Part shown: piece by piece, positions 30,999 through 41,514 of the stretch
Position numbering within the stretch: position 1 is the stretch's first letter
Layout: the number at the start of each line of letters is the position of its first letter
From: Doryteuthis pealeii
Lineage: Eukaryota; Mollusca; Cephalopoda; Myopsida; Loliginidae
Reading direction: 5' to 3'
DNA length: 64,000 nt
NCBI GenBank assembly: GCA_023376005.1
Contig: CM042157.1
Span: forward strand, 60,053,773-60,117,772
Program-made: the position numbers and the translations under genes
The notes under the pieces: model-generated
Databases searched by the model: none
Told to the model about the DNA's origin: nothing
The model's input: only the letters and a program-made list of their open reading frames with translations

Positions 30999-31243
30999 GT
31001 AAATTGTCGAGGCGGCCTAATGTCAGTATCAGCCAAACAGTAAGGAGTCTATCCCCTTTTCACTAGCTCTAGACTAAGAAGATTATTTTAGTGTCTGAGG
31101 TGGGGCGCCACACCTACATCAGCTCCTTACTTTACCACACATATCCCTGTGCTACTCATATGCTGAGTTGGCAAGTGCTGGTATTGAACCAAAAACCTTG
31201 TGATTTCCTAGCCGAACACTCTACCGACTGAGCTAAACTATCC
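30999..31243 (-). mobile_element. S1 SINE, full length, minus strand
   Basis: Complete copy: head ACTCTACCGACTGAGCTAAA at the right, box B region GGTATTGAACCAAAAACC, middle GTGCTACTCATATGCTGAGT, and tail TCAGTATCAGCC at the left. Copies at 43,712-43,962 (+) and 54,305-54,552 (-). tRNA-derived SINE with a conserved non-tRNA body. Confidence 0.85.
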
Positions 31244-31418
31244 TATGGAAATTAACAAGAATTAAGGATAATGTGTGAATGACCAACCTGTTGGCTTCTG
31301 ATTGGTCAAAGTGACAAGAGTGAAAGAGAAAGTGAAAAGTTTGGTTAGTCTGTGCTGAGAGTTTGAGGAGGACAGACGGAAGATGTAGTCTGTCTTTCCA
31401 GGCTTGTACTTGGGTTAA

Positions 31419-31446
31419 TGAAAAAAAAAAAAAAAAAAAAAAAAAA
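31419..31446. repeat. Poly-A tract
   Basis: Homopolymer whose length differs among the three copies. Confidence 0.9.
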
Positions 31447-31789
31447 GAGCTAAAACACAAGAACGTCTTGTGTTCATTATTAAGAACTATTACCGGCACA
31501 AGACTAGTATATCCTAAGTAATTTCCATGCTCCAAGAACAAAGAAACTGCTAACTTAACGACAAATGCAGAATATCAGCAACTCTGATCCAGATAAGTAT
31601 AGAAACTAATATTTCTTTTAATTAGATGCCACGTCACATATCGAAAGTAATGACCATGCATACACACCCTCCAAAATAGATCCCACCACTCCACATATAG
31701 AGATTTAACCTACAACTTTATTTTATTAATCAAGCCTGCAGAGATGTTCACATTGGTCATTTTTGAAGATTGTTACTAAGAGGACATAT

Positions 31790-31965
31790 GCATATTTGGT
31801 GCTGGTTATGTATGTGGCCTACCTTTTTGGATTCTGTTATAGTTATGTGGCTACCTTTTTGGATTCTGTTATAAGTATATGGCCTACCTTTTTGGATTCT
31901 GTTATAGTATGGTGGCCTACCTTTTGGATTCTGTTATAGTATGTGGCCTACCCGTTTGAATGTGT
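31790..31965. repeat. Minisatellite, about 32-bp unit
   Basis: Units of TATGTGGCCTACCTTTTTGG then ATTCTGTTATAG, five copies with small indels. Clean counterparts in B (42,985-43,155) and C (55,105-55,265). Confidence 0.9.
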
Positions 31966-32084
31966 CCTACCTCAGTAAGATATAAGTAGTAGGCAATTTA
32001 TTGAAACTAATTTTTTTTTCTCACATACATTCAATTTCAAGAAATGCAATTCAGTCATAAGCTGTATATAGTGATTAAGAATAA

Positions 32085-32175
32085 TAATCTCCTTGGTCTA
32101 GCACAAGTGAAGAGGGGATAGGCTTCCTTGCTGTCTGGCTGATACCGACTTTAGGCCACCCTGACGACTTTACTC
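32085..32175 (+). mobile_element. S1 SINE tail only
   Basis: CTCCTTGGTCTAGCACAAGT to CCGACTTTAGGCCACCCTGA is the S1 3' body without the tRNA head. 5' truncation fits LINE-assisted insertion. Confidence 0.75.
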
Positions 32176-32179
32176 ATTT

Positions 32180-32785
32180 TTTAACATACTGTCAGATTCA
32201 TATCCATTTTTTTCTTACCTACATAAACCAAATCTATTTGGTCTATACTCTGTGATACAAATAAATCTAGAGCAACATGTTTTGTGGTTATAAAGCAACA
32301 GATAAGTCCGAAAATAAATGGATTTTTTTTAATTTTCTATTTTATTTCAATATAAACCAAGAAATCCATCTTCTGTTAATCTTACTTTAATCCCATTAAT
32401 AGATTCTACTACTAACCTCCATTAGGCTTCTAAATACTAATCCAATTCAGTTAATACTGCTCTTCACCTCCGACAATAAGATTACTCGATTGACATCATT
32501 ATGGCTTAACAAGTTAAGTATGTCAATGAAATCTCCCTAACCTTCACTCAGATTTTGCCACCAAGATTTCTTGGCCAAAACAATTAGAAATCTTACATTG
32601 AAGCTCATTCATATTTGTAGTTAATTAGATAATTTCTCTTGTCTACTATTTTGGCCATGGACTTTGTGGTGCCTTCTAGAAAGAAATGTAAGATTTATTC
32701 AACTCAGTGGCAACTAATGTCAAAGAACAAATTTTACCACCACTTTTAATAAATCTGTTAGGTTCAGAACTAATGAAAATAGAGT
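32180..32785. other. Unassigned AT-rich sequence
   Basis: No open frame or repeat family recognised apart from membership in the triplicated segment. Confidence 0.5.
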
Positions 32786-32789
32786 TGTT

Positions 32790-33445
32790 CCCTTGCATCA
32801 GTAGGGGGCAGATGGGAAACCGAAGTGGGTTTCCGCCATGACAGTTTTGGATTAGGGTTTGTACTATGGTGCTAGTTAAGTCACTTTTAGGTTAAAAGCA
32901 TTCTCTACCCTGTGTTAAATAAAACCTTGTTAATTTCCAACTCCCCTTGATCAGTAGGGGTTGATGGGAACCCGGAAGGGGTTTTCCACAATGAGACTTT
33001 TGGATTAGGGTTCGTACTGAGTGGACGCAGCTCACAACATGTGTGAGCTAGTTAAGTCACTTTTAGTGGTAAAAGCATTCCTCTACCCTGTGGTAAATAA
33101 AACCTTGTTAATTTCCAACTCCCCTTGATCAGTAGGGGGTTGATGGGAACCCAGAAGTGGGGTTTCCGCCATGAAATTTTTGGATTAGGGTTCGTAATGT
33201 GTGATCTAGTTAAGTCACTTTTAGGGTAAAAAAGCATTCTCTACCCTGTGTTAAATAAAAACCTTGTTAATTTCCAACTCCCCTTGATCAGTTAGGGGGT
33301 TGATGGGAACCCGGAAGTGGGGGTTTCCGCCATGACACTTTTGGATTAGGGTTCGTAATGTGTGATCTAGTTAAGTCCTTTTAGGGGGTAAAAGCATTCT
33401 CTACCCTGTGTTAAATAAACCTTGTTAATTTTCCAACAACCTGGT
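32790..33445. repeat. Satellite-like tandem repeat, about 155-bp unit
   Basis: Four units, each with CCCCTTGATCAGTAGGGGG, GGTTTCCGCCATGA, TTTTGGATTAGGGTTCGTA and CCTGTGTTAAATAAAACCTT. One unit is about 25 bp longer, with GTGGACGCAGCTCACAAC inserted. Unit starts in arm C are spaced about 180, 153 and 156 bp. Short repeated frames (SWRKPHF...) follow the unit and are not evidence of a gene. Confidence 0.9.
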
Positions 33446-33549
33446 CTTGCACATTATCTTTCAGTGTTCTGTATTTTATCTGTATGTAAAAACGAATAAA
33501 ATCCAACTTCACCAGAAGGAGTTTGAAGAGTAGGTATTTACCCAAAGTG

Positions 33550-33884
33550 TTTACCCCGGGTAGGATGCAACACAAGGTCATAAGTACGGGGACATACAGT
33601 GAGATTGATTTCGCTATTTAGTAGTAATGCATCTTGCAAGACTAGCTTGCTAACCATTACACCCACAACTGTTTGCCAGAGGTAATGATGAAGACAACAA
33701 GTTGCAAGTATTGGAGCATTCAGTGAGGACCAATCTCGCTGTTCAGTCGTAATGGATCAGCGAAACTAGCTCGTTAACCATTAACCCACAACAGGGATAC
33801 CCTTTTTTACCCGACCGGTTTGGGTTACAGGTAGGATGCGATACAAGTTTGCAAGTATGGAGCATCCAGGTGAAGACTGATCTC
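33550..33884 (-). mobile_element. Three S2 SINEs in tandem, minus strand
   Basis: GCTAGCTTGC/CTAGCTCGTTAACCATTA-type heads occur three times, separated by ATGGAGCATYCAGTGARGA box B regions. The third is cut by the contig end. Complete versions in B (41,028-41,440) and C (56,860-57,235). Confidence 0.8.
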
Positions 33885-33900
33885 ATTCTCTCTCTTTTTC

Positions 33901-34000
33901 NNNNNNNNNNNNNNNNNNNNNNNNNNNNNNNNNNNNNNNNNNNNNNNNNNNNNNNNNNNNNNNNNNNNNNNNNNNNNNNNNNNNNNNNNNNNNNNNNNNN
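33901..34000. other. Assembly gap, 100 N
   Basis: Exactly 100 N, the usual placeholder for a gap of unknown size. It is flanked by TCTCTCTC and GAGAGAGA, so a (TC/GA)n tract probably stopped the contig. Everything to the right is a separate contig. Confidence 0.95.
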
Positions 34001-34250
34001 GAGAGAGAGATACACAACACAACACACACACAATGTATTTGACTTGTTGATCTCTAGTTAAAATTATCAATATCAACAATGTACAGGATTATTGTCAACC
34101 CTACATGTTGTTTTTAACTTTCATTATTTTTTTGCTTTATAATATATATATATATAATAATATATTATGGTGTGTGTGTGTATGTTGTGTATATTATATT
34201 TATTATAATTAATACACACACACACACCACACACACACACACACTCCGCT
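34001..34250. other. Contig start, simple repeats
   Basis: (GA)n, (CA)n, (TA)n and (TG)n with no match inside the window. This is the only part of the second contig outside the inverted duplication. Confidence 0.6.
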
Positions 34251-34251
34251 T

Positions 34252-34490
34252 GACCAGGGTGACACAAGGTCATTTCTTAAGCAGAAATTTAACAGGTTTG
34301 AATTCAGTTTTTTCTTTCAAGCTGATTGTTTAAACAAGGTTAAAGTGCCCAGTCTGCCCTACTATTTACTCATTGCTGGAAGGAATAATAGGTGAATTTA
34401 TACCTTTCCCAAAAGTATTAGCTCTTTGTGAAATGCAAACAGTTTCGTCTAGGATTTGAATTCATTTTGTCGTGTCCAATGCTTCCAGAA
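34252..34490 (-). mobile_element. S3 SINE at outer edge of arm B
   Basis: CAGGTTTGAATTCAGTTTTT, CCTACTATTTACTCATTGCT and GTCTAGGATTTGAATTC in reverse S3 order. Mirrored at 63,775-64,000 (+). Confidence 0.7.
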
Positions 34491-34952
34491 TTATATAATA
34501 CTAGCAAAAATAAAAATAAAATAAAATAAAAAACCACACCCGGGTGGTGTAAAAATCAATTTCAGAAAAATTTTGTCTGATGGGGGGTGGGAGTTATAAT
34601 TCAGTGTTAGAGTGTTTGTATCATAAGTAAAATCATCAACTTTATTAAAGCATTATTTTGCTCAAAATATTTTGTAAACAGGACGCTTATTTTAATGTAT
34701 TTAGGTACTAAAAAAAACATCATTTAGTATTTTAAGGCTTATGATAGTTTCTTCTTAGAAATCAATAACAAAAAAAAAACATTAAATACACTCAAAAGAA
34801 TTAATAACTTTAAAATGAAATATCTTTTTTTTGGTCTTAACGCACAGAGAAAAAAAAGGCGCACTAAAATTTTTTGTTTACCAAAAATTGCCCAGGAAGA
34901 AATGTCACGTGACCTCTCTTGTATGGAAGGCCGTCATTGATGAAAACATTAT

Positions 34953-35705
34953 CAAAAATCAGGGAATTATCTGATTTAATAAAATTTTGACTTATAATCA
35001 ACAAATTTTTCTATTTATTACTGAATCGTTTCAATCAAACTGATTCAATGGAAATAAATGAAAATCTTTAAAATAAATATTAGCATTTCTGCCTACCATA
35101 TCATGCATTGAGGAAACAATTTATATACCTAATTAATAGATAAAATTAATTCAAATTATGAATTGTTTAATTCTAAGTTTCAAATTTCATATTTTTAGAT
35201 TCTAAAAACAAATCTTATTTTAATAACTAGTTTACTTTATTCTTGTTATATAATAATTTTTGGAGAAAACTCGATTCGAAAATTTAGACCCCCATCCTTT
35301 TAAACAGAACAAATTTGATGTAAAAATTTTTCATTTTATAATATAATATGCAATTATATAATTATCGAAAAAGTAAAAAAAAAATCTCTAAAATTATTTT
35401 TTTAAATTTTCATTTTTTAAATTTTTTTTCGCATTTAATTTTTTCGATTTTCAGTACTTATTTTCTACTAGTTGCTCTCTTCTTCTTTTTTCCTTCTATT
35501 CACACCTTTGATCTTTTGTTTGTTTTTTTTTCATTCATACTGTAATTAGTTTCACTTCTATATTTGTGACCCAAAAATCAAAGTTATGTGACCTGAAAAA
35601 ATCAGAAAGTTTTGAAATAAAATAACTGATGGCTTATAATATTCATTCATAGATAAATCAACACTGAAAATTTCATTAAGATCTGATAATTCCCTGATTT
35701 TTTTT
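34953..35705. mobile_element. TIR-bounded non-autonomous DNA element (B copy)
   Basis: AAAATCAGGGAATTATCTGA at the left and TCTGATAATTCCCTGATTTT at the right, with pairing continuing into AATAAAATTTTGA/GAAATTTTCAG-like sequence, about 35-bp inverted ends around 680 bp of AT-rich filler. No transposase. Counterpart in arm C at 62,548-63,305. Confidence 0.7.
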
Positions 35706-36164
35706 TTTTTTTTTTGGGTGGGGGGTAAATTTATTTTGTAATATGACAACAAAATTAACAGACCCTACTATTTACTTAGCATGGTGAAAACAAATGTAAT
35801 CTCACTTGGGTAAAATTGTACGTGTTATTTCAAGGACAGTTTCACTGAGCTTTGTTTTTTTTGTTTTGTTTTTTTTTTGTTATTTTTGTTTTTTTATCTA
35901 GACAGGAAATTACGTTTGTGCTAAATGAGTTCAACTTGAACTTGTATGTGTCTAAAATGAAAATTGGGCTACTGAAGTAGTTGCTATGAAGGTTTTCGTT
36001 TTCTCTACGAAAGATTTGAATTAAGAATTGACAGTATCAGGTTTAGTGTCTTATCACCTGGGCATTTCCTGTTGACAAATGACACTGTTTCTAGTCTGAT
36101 ACTTTATTCTTTCTTTTATATATCTTTTTTTTCTTTCTTTTCTCACCCTCTCTCTCCTTTATTT

Positions 36165-36329
36165 ATATATATATATATATATAAGTTAAGAGAAAGGAAA
36201 TGAATCCGACGGTATAAGTATAGATAAAAGGATATGATATGATATCCTTTTATATATATGTGTGTGTGTTATCTGATGAGTCTAATTTTCAATGTATATA
36301 TTATATCTATCTATATTTGTGTGAGTTAA

Positions 36330-36386
<57 letters not shown>

Positions 36387-36530
36387 TGAGTCTAATTTTC
36401 AATGTATATATTATATCTATCTATATATATAATCAGATGAGTCTAATTTTCAATGTATATATTATATCTCTCTATATATATGTGTTATTTATATATGTGT
36501 ATAATATATATTTTTTGGATTGGATTTGAT
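36165..36530. repeat. (TA)n with repeated TCTAATTTTCAATG units
   Basis: GATGAGTCTAATTTTCAATG occurs three times (near 36,274, 36,385 and 36,435) and once reversed near 37,230. Long TA tracts separate them. Mirror at about 61,765-61,990 in arm C. Confidence 0.85.
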
Positions 36531-36538
36531 CTCTATTT

Positions 36539-36583
36539 TACAAGGATTTTTTTTTTTAGAACTGCAGCCTAAAAAATCCTTGT
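36539..36583. repeat. Short hairpin
   Basis: ACAAGGATTTTTT pairs with AAAAAATCCTTGT around a GC-richer loop. Mirror at 61,678-61,722. Confidence 0.75.
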
Positions 36584-36813
36584 AAACGAGTGATCGTTCT
36601 CTCAAAATATTGAATGAAATAAAATGAACTTCGCACATAACATCCAACTCAATTTCTCATTTATTTCACACTTTACTCATGCTTCACATTAAATACACAT
36701 AAATATATAAAAGTAATTGGTAATTTGCTTGAAGCATTGTTGAGTATGTTATAAATAATAAAATTCGAAGGCAATACAATGCGTAAAAATAAAGACAAAA
36801 AGATGTTTTATAT

Positions 36814-36851
36814 GTCTAATCGATTTCAAAGCAAAGCTTTATCATCAGAGT
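36814..36851 (-). ncRNA. Hammerhead-like motif, short stem I
   Basis: Mirror of the plus-strand motif at 36,878: CTGATGA (36,848-36,842), stem II AAAGC/GCTTT, GAA, self-complementary ATCGAT, T at the cleavage position. Only two stem I pairs. Confidence 0.45.
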
Positions 36852-36877
36852 TTAATTTCAGAAATTTCTGAAATTAA

Positions 36878-36915
36878 ACTCTGATGATAAAGCTTTGCTT
36901 TGAAATCGATTAGAC
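36878..36915 (+). ncRNA. Hammerhead-like motif, short stem I
   Basis: CTGATGA (36,881-36,887), stem II AAAGC (36,889-36,893) with GCTTT (36,897-36,901), GAA (36,902-36,904), stem III ATCGAT (36,905-36,910), T911 at the cleavage position. Stem I gives only CT/AG. Core intact, activity doubtful. Confidence 0.45.
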
Positions 36916-37113
36916 ATATAAAACATCTTTTTGTCTTTATTTTTTACGCATTGTATTGCCTTCGAATTTTATAACATAAATATATATTATAGACATATAT
37001 ATTCATCACAAAGTTACTACCATGTTTTTATTGTAGTAGCATAAGTAGTTAATCCAAAAGGGCTCAATATATTTAATAAATATAGAGCATTTATAGTTGT
37101 AGAAAATGTTTTT

Positions 37114-37161
37114 CTCTCTGCCACGGTTTCGGTGTTCAAGGTACACCTTCCTCAGGAGAAC
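37114..37161 (-). ncRNA. Hammerhead with altered stem III closing pair
   Basis: Minus strand: stem I TTCTC (37,160-37,156) pairs with GAGAG (37,118-37,114). CTGAGGA is at 37,155-37,149, stem II GGTGT/ACACC, GAA at 37,130-37,128, stem III ACC/GG then C at 37,120 where U should close with A, and A at the cleavage position. An adjacent block (37,162-37,180) holds the inverted 3' half with the normal ACCGTGGTA. The mirror at 61,095-61,145 has the same C, so it is not a read error. Confidence 0.6.
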
Positions 37162-37283
37162 TAGAAACCGTGGTAGACAGAAAATCTTCTTTCTACAACT
37201 AATATATATATATATACAGATATATACATTGAAAATTAGACTCATCAGATATACCAACAAAAAAGCTACATGGACTCAACAAT

Positions 37284-37287
<4 letters not shown>

Positions 37288-37321
<34 letters not shown>
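37288..37321. repeat. (TA)n microsatellite
   Basis: Mirror at 60,932-60,969 in arm C. Confidence 0.9.
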
Positions 37322-37325
<4 letters not shown>

Positions 37326-37369
37326 AGAATAACAGATTAGGAAAACATATGACAAAATGTGAGGAAAAG

Positions 37370-37715
37370 TTGACAAAAAGTGAATAACGAAACACAAATA
37401 ATTACATTCAATTAATATTTCGCCTCCTTGGATTTGAGAAGTTTTTTTTGTTTTAAAAGAGACTGCTATATGTATATGATGAAAAAGGTGGAAAGAGAGT
37501 AGAGAGGGGGGTGTGTTGAAATGTATGAGGCGGAGGCAGGAGGTGTCACCATAGATATGGTAAGTCTCAAGTTCTGGTAGTGGGATACGATGATCAAAAG
37601 CTCAAGGGTAAGTGGAGCATTTAGCGACTAACAAAGTGTTTGACTTGTGGAAGGTAATAGGAGACTGTTGTGAGACTTAGATTTGGCGTTCAGGAATTTA
37701 TTATTTTTGACAGTG
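37370..37715. other. Unassigned sequence
   Basis: Moderate GC, no open frame supported. Present in both arms. Confidence 0.4.
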
Positions 37716-37879
37716 TTCATTTCCTATGATGATAGTCATTACACTATGAGCATCTTCATAAACTTAATATAATCTTGATATGTTGACCAATCTAGAAGAA
37801 AGAAAACAATTCAAACCAGTTGTAGACATGGAGAAGGATGGGCTCTGCCAGGCTAAAGGACGCTATATGAGTAGTGCTC

Positions 37880-38030
37880 CACAACTAAACCTCATGAAAC
37901 TGCATCTAATGGTGAGGTTCCAATTTTGGAGCTCTAGGGAGTGTGGAGTACCCTTTATTGCCATTACTCCCAGGTCCACTCTGACCCGGTTAGGGTGCCA
38001 TCTATGAGTAGATGGTAGGCCTAGGGTTAT
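37880..38030 (-). repeat. S4 dispersed repeat, minus strand
   Basis: GGTGAGGTTCCAATTTTGGA and GCCATTACTCCCAGGTCCAC are the reverse of the S4 long form. Mirror at 60,230-60,380. Confidence 0.7.
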
Positions 38031-38094
38031 TTACATGTGCCCCACTTGTACACTATACAGCACAAGGCCATTTTACGTGGGCCACCCACAAGCC

Positions 38095-38285
38095 GAGACT
38101 CATGGGTGGTAGGTAGAAAAATTGCGTCGATCACCTCGGCATTCCCCTTCGAGGGGGCGCCTCAGGCGCTGGCAATAAATCCAGCCCTGCCCCTTTAAAT
38201 CGAGGGGGCAGGTATTGCCTGGGGGATAGCCCCTGGGATAGACACTATTAATTAAACACAACCGGTCTAGTATGCTTTGCCCACT
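38095..38285 (-). repeat. S5 dispersed repeat, minus strand
   Basis: GGCGCCTCAGGCGCTGGCAA (a palindromic core), CCAGCCCTGCCCCTTTAAAT and GGGGGCAGGTATTGCCTGGG match 22,225-22,380. Mirror at 59,985-60,170. Clearly GC-richer than the rest. Confidence 0.65.
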
Positions 38286-38809
38286 GGACTAGTCGGCCTA
38301 GTCTCATAAAAAATGAGTTTAAAATGTTTTAGGGAAAAAAAAAGACAAAAAAAAGCGATTGAGTTTAAAAAGAAAATTCTGAATACCCATCCAAAATAAA
38401 TAAACAATACTTTCGGCATAAAATAACCCAATAAGGTTTGACATGCCGTAAAATCCAACCTAACCACATGACAGGATAAGTTTCTACTATTACAACTTTT
38501 AAATTGAAAGGTTGTTAAGGCATTAGGCTAGCCTGGGTTAAAATAGGGTTATTTTTGACTTATGATATATTTCGCTTTATGATAGGTTGATTGGAATGTA
38601 ATCCCCATCCCCATCGTTGTAAGTAGTGAAGCATTCGTAATTAGTTTTTTTGATGTCTTACCTTTTGTGGTTACCTGCCCAGCTATTATTTGCATTCCGA
38701 TCTTGTCTACCTGTTTAATTTGCGGACCGTACGTTTATTTACTTCTTTACTTTCTACTGACATTGAAAAATAAAACAAAAAGAACTTGGATACAATTTGT
38801 TTATTTTTT

Positions 38810-38915
38810 TATTTTTTATTTTTATTTTTTTTCATTTTTCTTTTTTTTCTTTTTTTCTTTTTTTCTTTTTTTTTCTTTTTTTTTTTTTTTTTTTTTCTTT
38901 TTTTTTTTTTCTTTC
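38810..38915. repeat. Poly-T/poly-(T4-8 C) tract
   Basis: Homopolymer-like block next to the RT relic. Mirror at 59,338-59,450 with different run lengths. Confidence 0.9.
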
Positions 38916-38949
38916 AATATCTTTATTAGTTTACACAATCTGAATCACA

Positions 38950-39240
38950 GCTGCAAGAGGCATTGGCCTCCATGTAAACTCTGATGAAACAGAGTTCATG
39001 TGTTACACAAACAAACGAGATGGTAAGCCTCTCAAATTAGTAAACCAGTTGACATACCTAGGTAGTAATATCTCCTCTACAGAGAGCAATGTCATATAAG
39101 CATAAGAAAGAGATGAACTTCTATAGACAGATTATCGATTATATGGAAATCTTATTTCACTGATAAGATAAAGTGAAAATTCTTAGGGACAGGTGGTGAG
39201 GAAGAGTCATGAAGATTCATGCTGCCGACATGACTTGATT
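38950..39240 (+). pseudogene. Non-LTR RT relic (B copy)
   Basis: The plus strand reads GIGLHVNSDETEFMCY, then GKPLKLVNQLTYLGSNISST, then a frameshifted RLSIIW-like part, an internal deletion, and a tail ending in TGACTTGATT. It overlaps the start of the region at 21,074-21,700 and reaches further upstream (IGL-x-VN-x-DKTEFM is the usual form before YLGS). Dead: stops and deletions. Mirror at 59,020-59,310 (-). Confidence 0.7.
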
Positions 39241-39301
39241 TATAATGATTACTATTTTAGTTTTTTTTACTCAGTGAAGATTTTTTTCTCCAAAATTCCA
39301 G

Positions 39302-39332
<31 letters not shown>

Positions 39333-39499
39333 ATCGTAATTATTTGTGTTTAAGACACTCTTTTAACTTAGGACTAAGAAATTCTGAAGAAGGAAAAAAA
39401 ATTCTCATTTATAATTTGTAGCGACTAAATTTCCATTTGTTCAACTTTTTATACTTCATACTGGCTAAAAATAAGAATTCAATACTTTACATTACTAAG

Positions 39500-39945
39500 G
39501 AGTTTAACTCGGTTGGTAAAGCATCTGCCTAAGAATCACAAGGTTCCGGATAAGAGTAGCAACAAAGCACCGGCACATCAACATCTTCAGGAACAGCCTT
39601 CAAATGCTACATCTATCGTTGAGAATGTTTTTCAGACATTGGACTTCGGTCACAGGAGGCACTGTAACTTCAGGGGCACAAGAACAATATTATAGTCTCT
39701 GAGACTGGAATGCCAATGAATAAATATCTAAGCAAAATAAGAATAAGAGTGTCCGACTTCAATACTGGCCCTTGCCAACTCAGCGTATGAGTGTGCGGTA
39801 AAGTAAGGAGCTGAAGGTAGGTGTGGTGCTCCACCTCAAACACATAAACACTCTCCTTGGTCTAGCACTATCAAAAAGTAGATAGACTCCCTTGCTGTTT
39901 GGCTGATACCGACTTTAGGCCACCCCGACGACTTTACTTACTTAT
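39500..39945 (+). mobile_element. S1 SINE head and S1 tail split by about 220 bp
   Basis: The head AACTCGGTTGGTAAAGCATC with AATCACAAGGTTCCGG ends near 39,547. The S1 body resumes at about 39,757 (TTCAATACTGGCCCTTGCCA) and ends at 39,940. The intervening sequence has one open frame (PAHQHLQEQPSNATSIVENV, then FQTLDFGHRRHCNFRGTRTI and a stop) that I do not recognise. Either an insertion at box B or two truncated SINEs. Mirror at 58,315-58,760 (-). Confidence 0.6.
39545..39695 (+). CDS. Unrecognised short frame in S1 interruption
   Basis: Low-confidence frame between the two SINE parts. It is identical in the arm C mirror, without the indels common elsewhere. Composition looks less random than its surroundings (His, Gln, Asn rich), but there is no start in its own sequence, no motif and no known family. 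Could be retroposed exon sequence. Confidence 0.2.
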
Positions 39946-41027
39946 ATTTAAGCAAAAATTGTTTATAAAGTCGACTTGACAGCACTCTGAGTAATTACTT
40001 TTTGATCAGACCATGTGGATGTAATAGACTTTCTGAAACTATTTACAGTTCCATTTTGCTAGCAATGGAAATCAATTAAATTTAAGGAGAGATCTGCACT
40101 GGCTATGTTCTTAAGTGTTTAATGCCTAAGCAAGTGGGTCTGCTTTGGTCTAAGAAAGAAGCATTCAAAGAGTTATGAATAAAGCTTTTGTGTAGATTTT
40201 TAATGCTGAATGCAAGAACTTCTGAGTGTTCTTCATTAATATCACTTCCAAAAAAGAATTATGGAATTTACAGATCATTAAATAGGTAAGGAATTGAAAT
40301 TATTTATTTTTGTCTTGTATTTCTTTTTATTTCTGGTTGGTTGGTTGGTTGGTTTTAGGATATATCAGACCTTGTTGGGTTATTTAACGCTAAAGCCAAA
40401 CTTCTTTTGTAAGCAATTAAGTTTAATTGTTCTGCTGTAACTGAATTTCCTCATATATCAAATAAATTTGAAATATATTTTTTCTGCATATCATTTAACA
40501 TTGTCAATTTGTGGGTTATTTATATTTCCTCTGCTCCTGTAAGTTTAAAGAGGTTTCAAACTGGCTAAATTACTTTCACCATATAAGGAAATGGAATCGG
40601 CAATCCAGGTTCAAATCTTGGACAAGGCTGCTTACATTTCACTTCACACTTTTGAGAAAAACATGAATCAATCTCTTCTCTCCACAGAATGAACCAACAC
40701 TGAAATTGGTACTTGATCCTTTTGCAATATCCCGTTGTATGGATAAAAAATACCAAGAAAATTTGGTAGAGCTGTGGGTGAAATTTGGTAGGCAAAGGGT
40801 TAAAACCTCTCAACCCTGGCTAGATTTAACACATTCATTTTCAAGTGGAGTAAAGTTGGTTTGAATTCATAGTTTTTCCTTTTAGACTTTTCGAGGTTCT
40901 TGTTATTTATGTTTTTAGTTAATTTAAATTATTTTTCTAGTCGTTTCTTTTTTCTTTTAAAAATCTTTCTTTTTTTTAAAAAATATTTTGGTTATATACT
41001 CTCCAGCCTTTTTAAGAGTGTCCCATT

Positions 41028-41440
41028 ATGGTATAATGGTTAGCAAGCTAGTCTTGCAGATGCATTACTACTGAATAGCGAGATCAGTCTTCACTGGATG
41101 CTCCATACTTGCAAACTTGTATCGCATCCTACCTGTAACAAACCGGTCGGGTAAAAAAGGGTATCCCGTTGTGGGGTAATGGTTAACGAGCTAGTTTCGC
41201 TGATCATTACGACTGAACAGCGAGATTGGTCCTCACTGAATGCTCCATACTTGCAACCTTGTGTCTCATCATATACCTCTGGCAAACAGTTGTGGTGTAA
41301 TGGTTAGCAAGCTAGTCTTGCAGATGCATTACTACTAAATAGCGAAATCAATCCTCACTGTATGTCCCCGTACTTATGACCTTGTGTTGCATCCTACCCG
41401 GGGTAAACACTTTGGGTAAATACCTACTCTTCAAACTCCT
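41028..41440 (+). mobile_element. Three tandem S2 SINEs (B copy)
   Basis: Heads at about 41,030, 41,171 and 41,292, each TGGTRTAATGGTTAGCAAGC or TGGGGTAATGGTTAACGAGC, with box B regions GCGAGATCAGTCTTCACTGG, GCGAGATTGGTCCTCACTGA and GCGAAATCAATCCTCACTGT. Best example for deriving the family consensus. Confidence 0.85.
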
Positions 41441-41514
41441 TCTGGTGAAGTTGGATTTTATTCTGTTTTTTACATACAGATAAAATACAGAACACTGAAA
41501 GATAATGTGCAAGA

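Larger units (their letters stand above)
25663..33884 (+). repeat. Copy A of the 8.2-kb repeated segment
   Basis: Near-identical, in the same order, to about 49,215-57,178 (from 25,901) and, reversed, to about 41,080-49,220. Differences are largely one-base indels, with extra small errors near 31,790-33,884 close to the contig end. Homology to B and C stops at 33,884, 16 bases before the N gap. Copy A keeps both hammerheads at 25,970 and 26,179 intact, whereas B and C have indels there. Confidence 0.9.
36766..36975. repeat. Near-perfect palindrome, 100-bp arms, no loop
   Basis: The arms meet at 36,864/36,865 inside CAGAAATTTCTG. The tips carry GAAGGCAATACAATGCGTA, the same tip as the 27,296-27,825 palindrome. 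Each arm has a hammerhead-like core. Mirror copy at about 61,288-61,505. Confidence 0.9.

Noticed and set aside
32790..33445. Regular repeats, considered as CRISPR or telomeric DNA
   Set aside because: Units are contiguous without spacers, about 155 bp long, and TTAGGG occurs only once per unit; an ordinary tandem satellite in a eukaryotic context.
36270..36460. Repeated CTGATGAGTC/CAGATGAGTC
   Set aside because: Resembles a hammerhead start, but no GAA or stem III follows in any of the three units.
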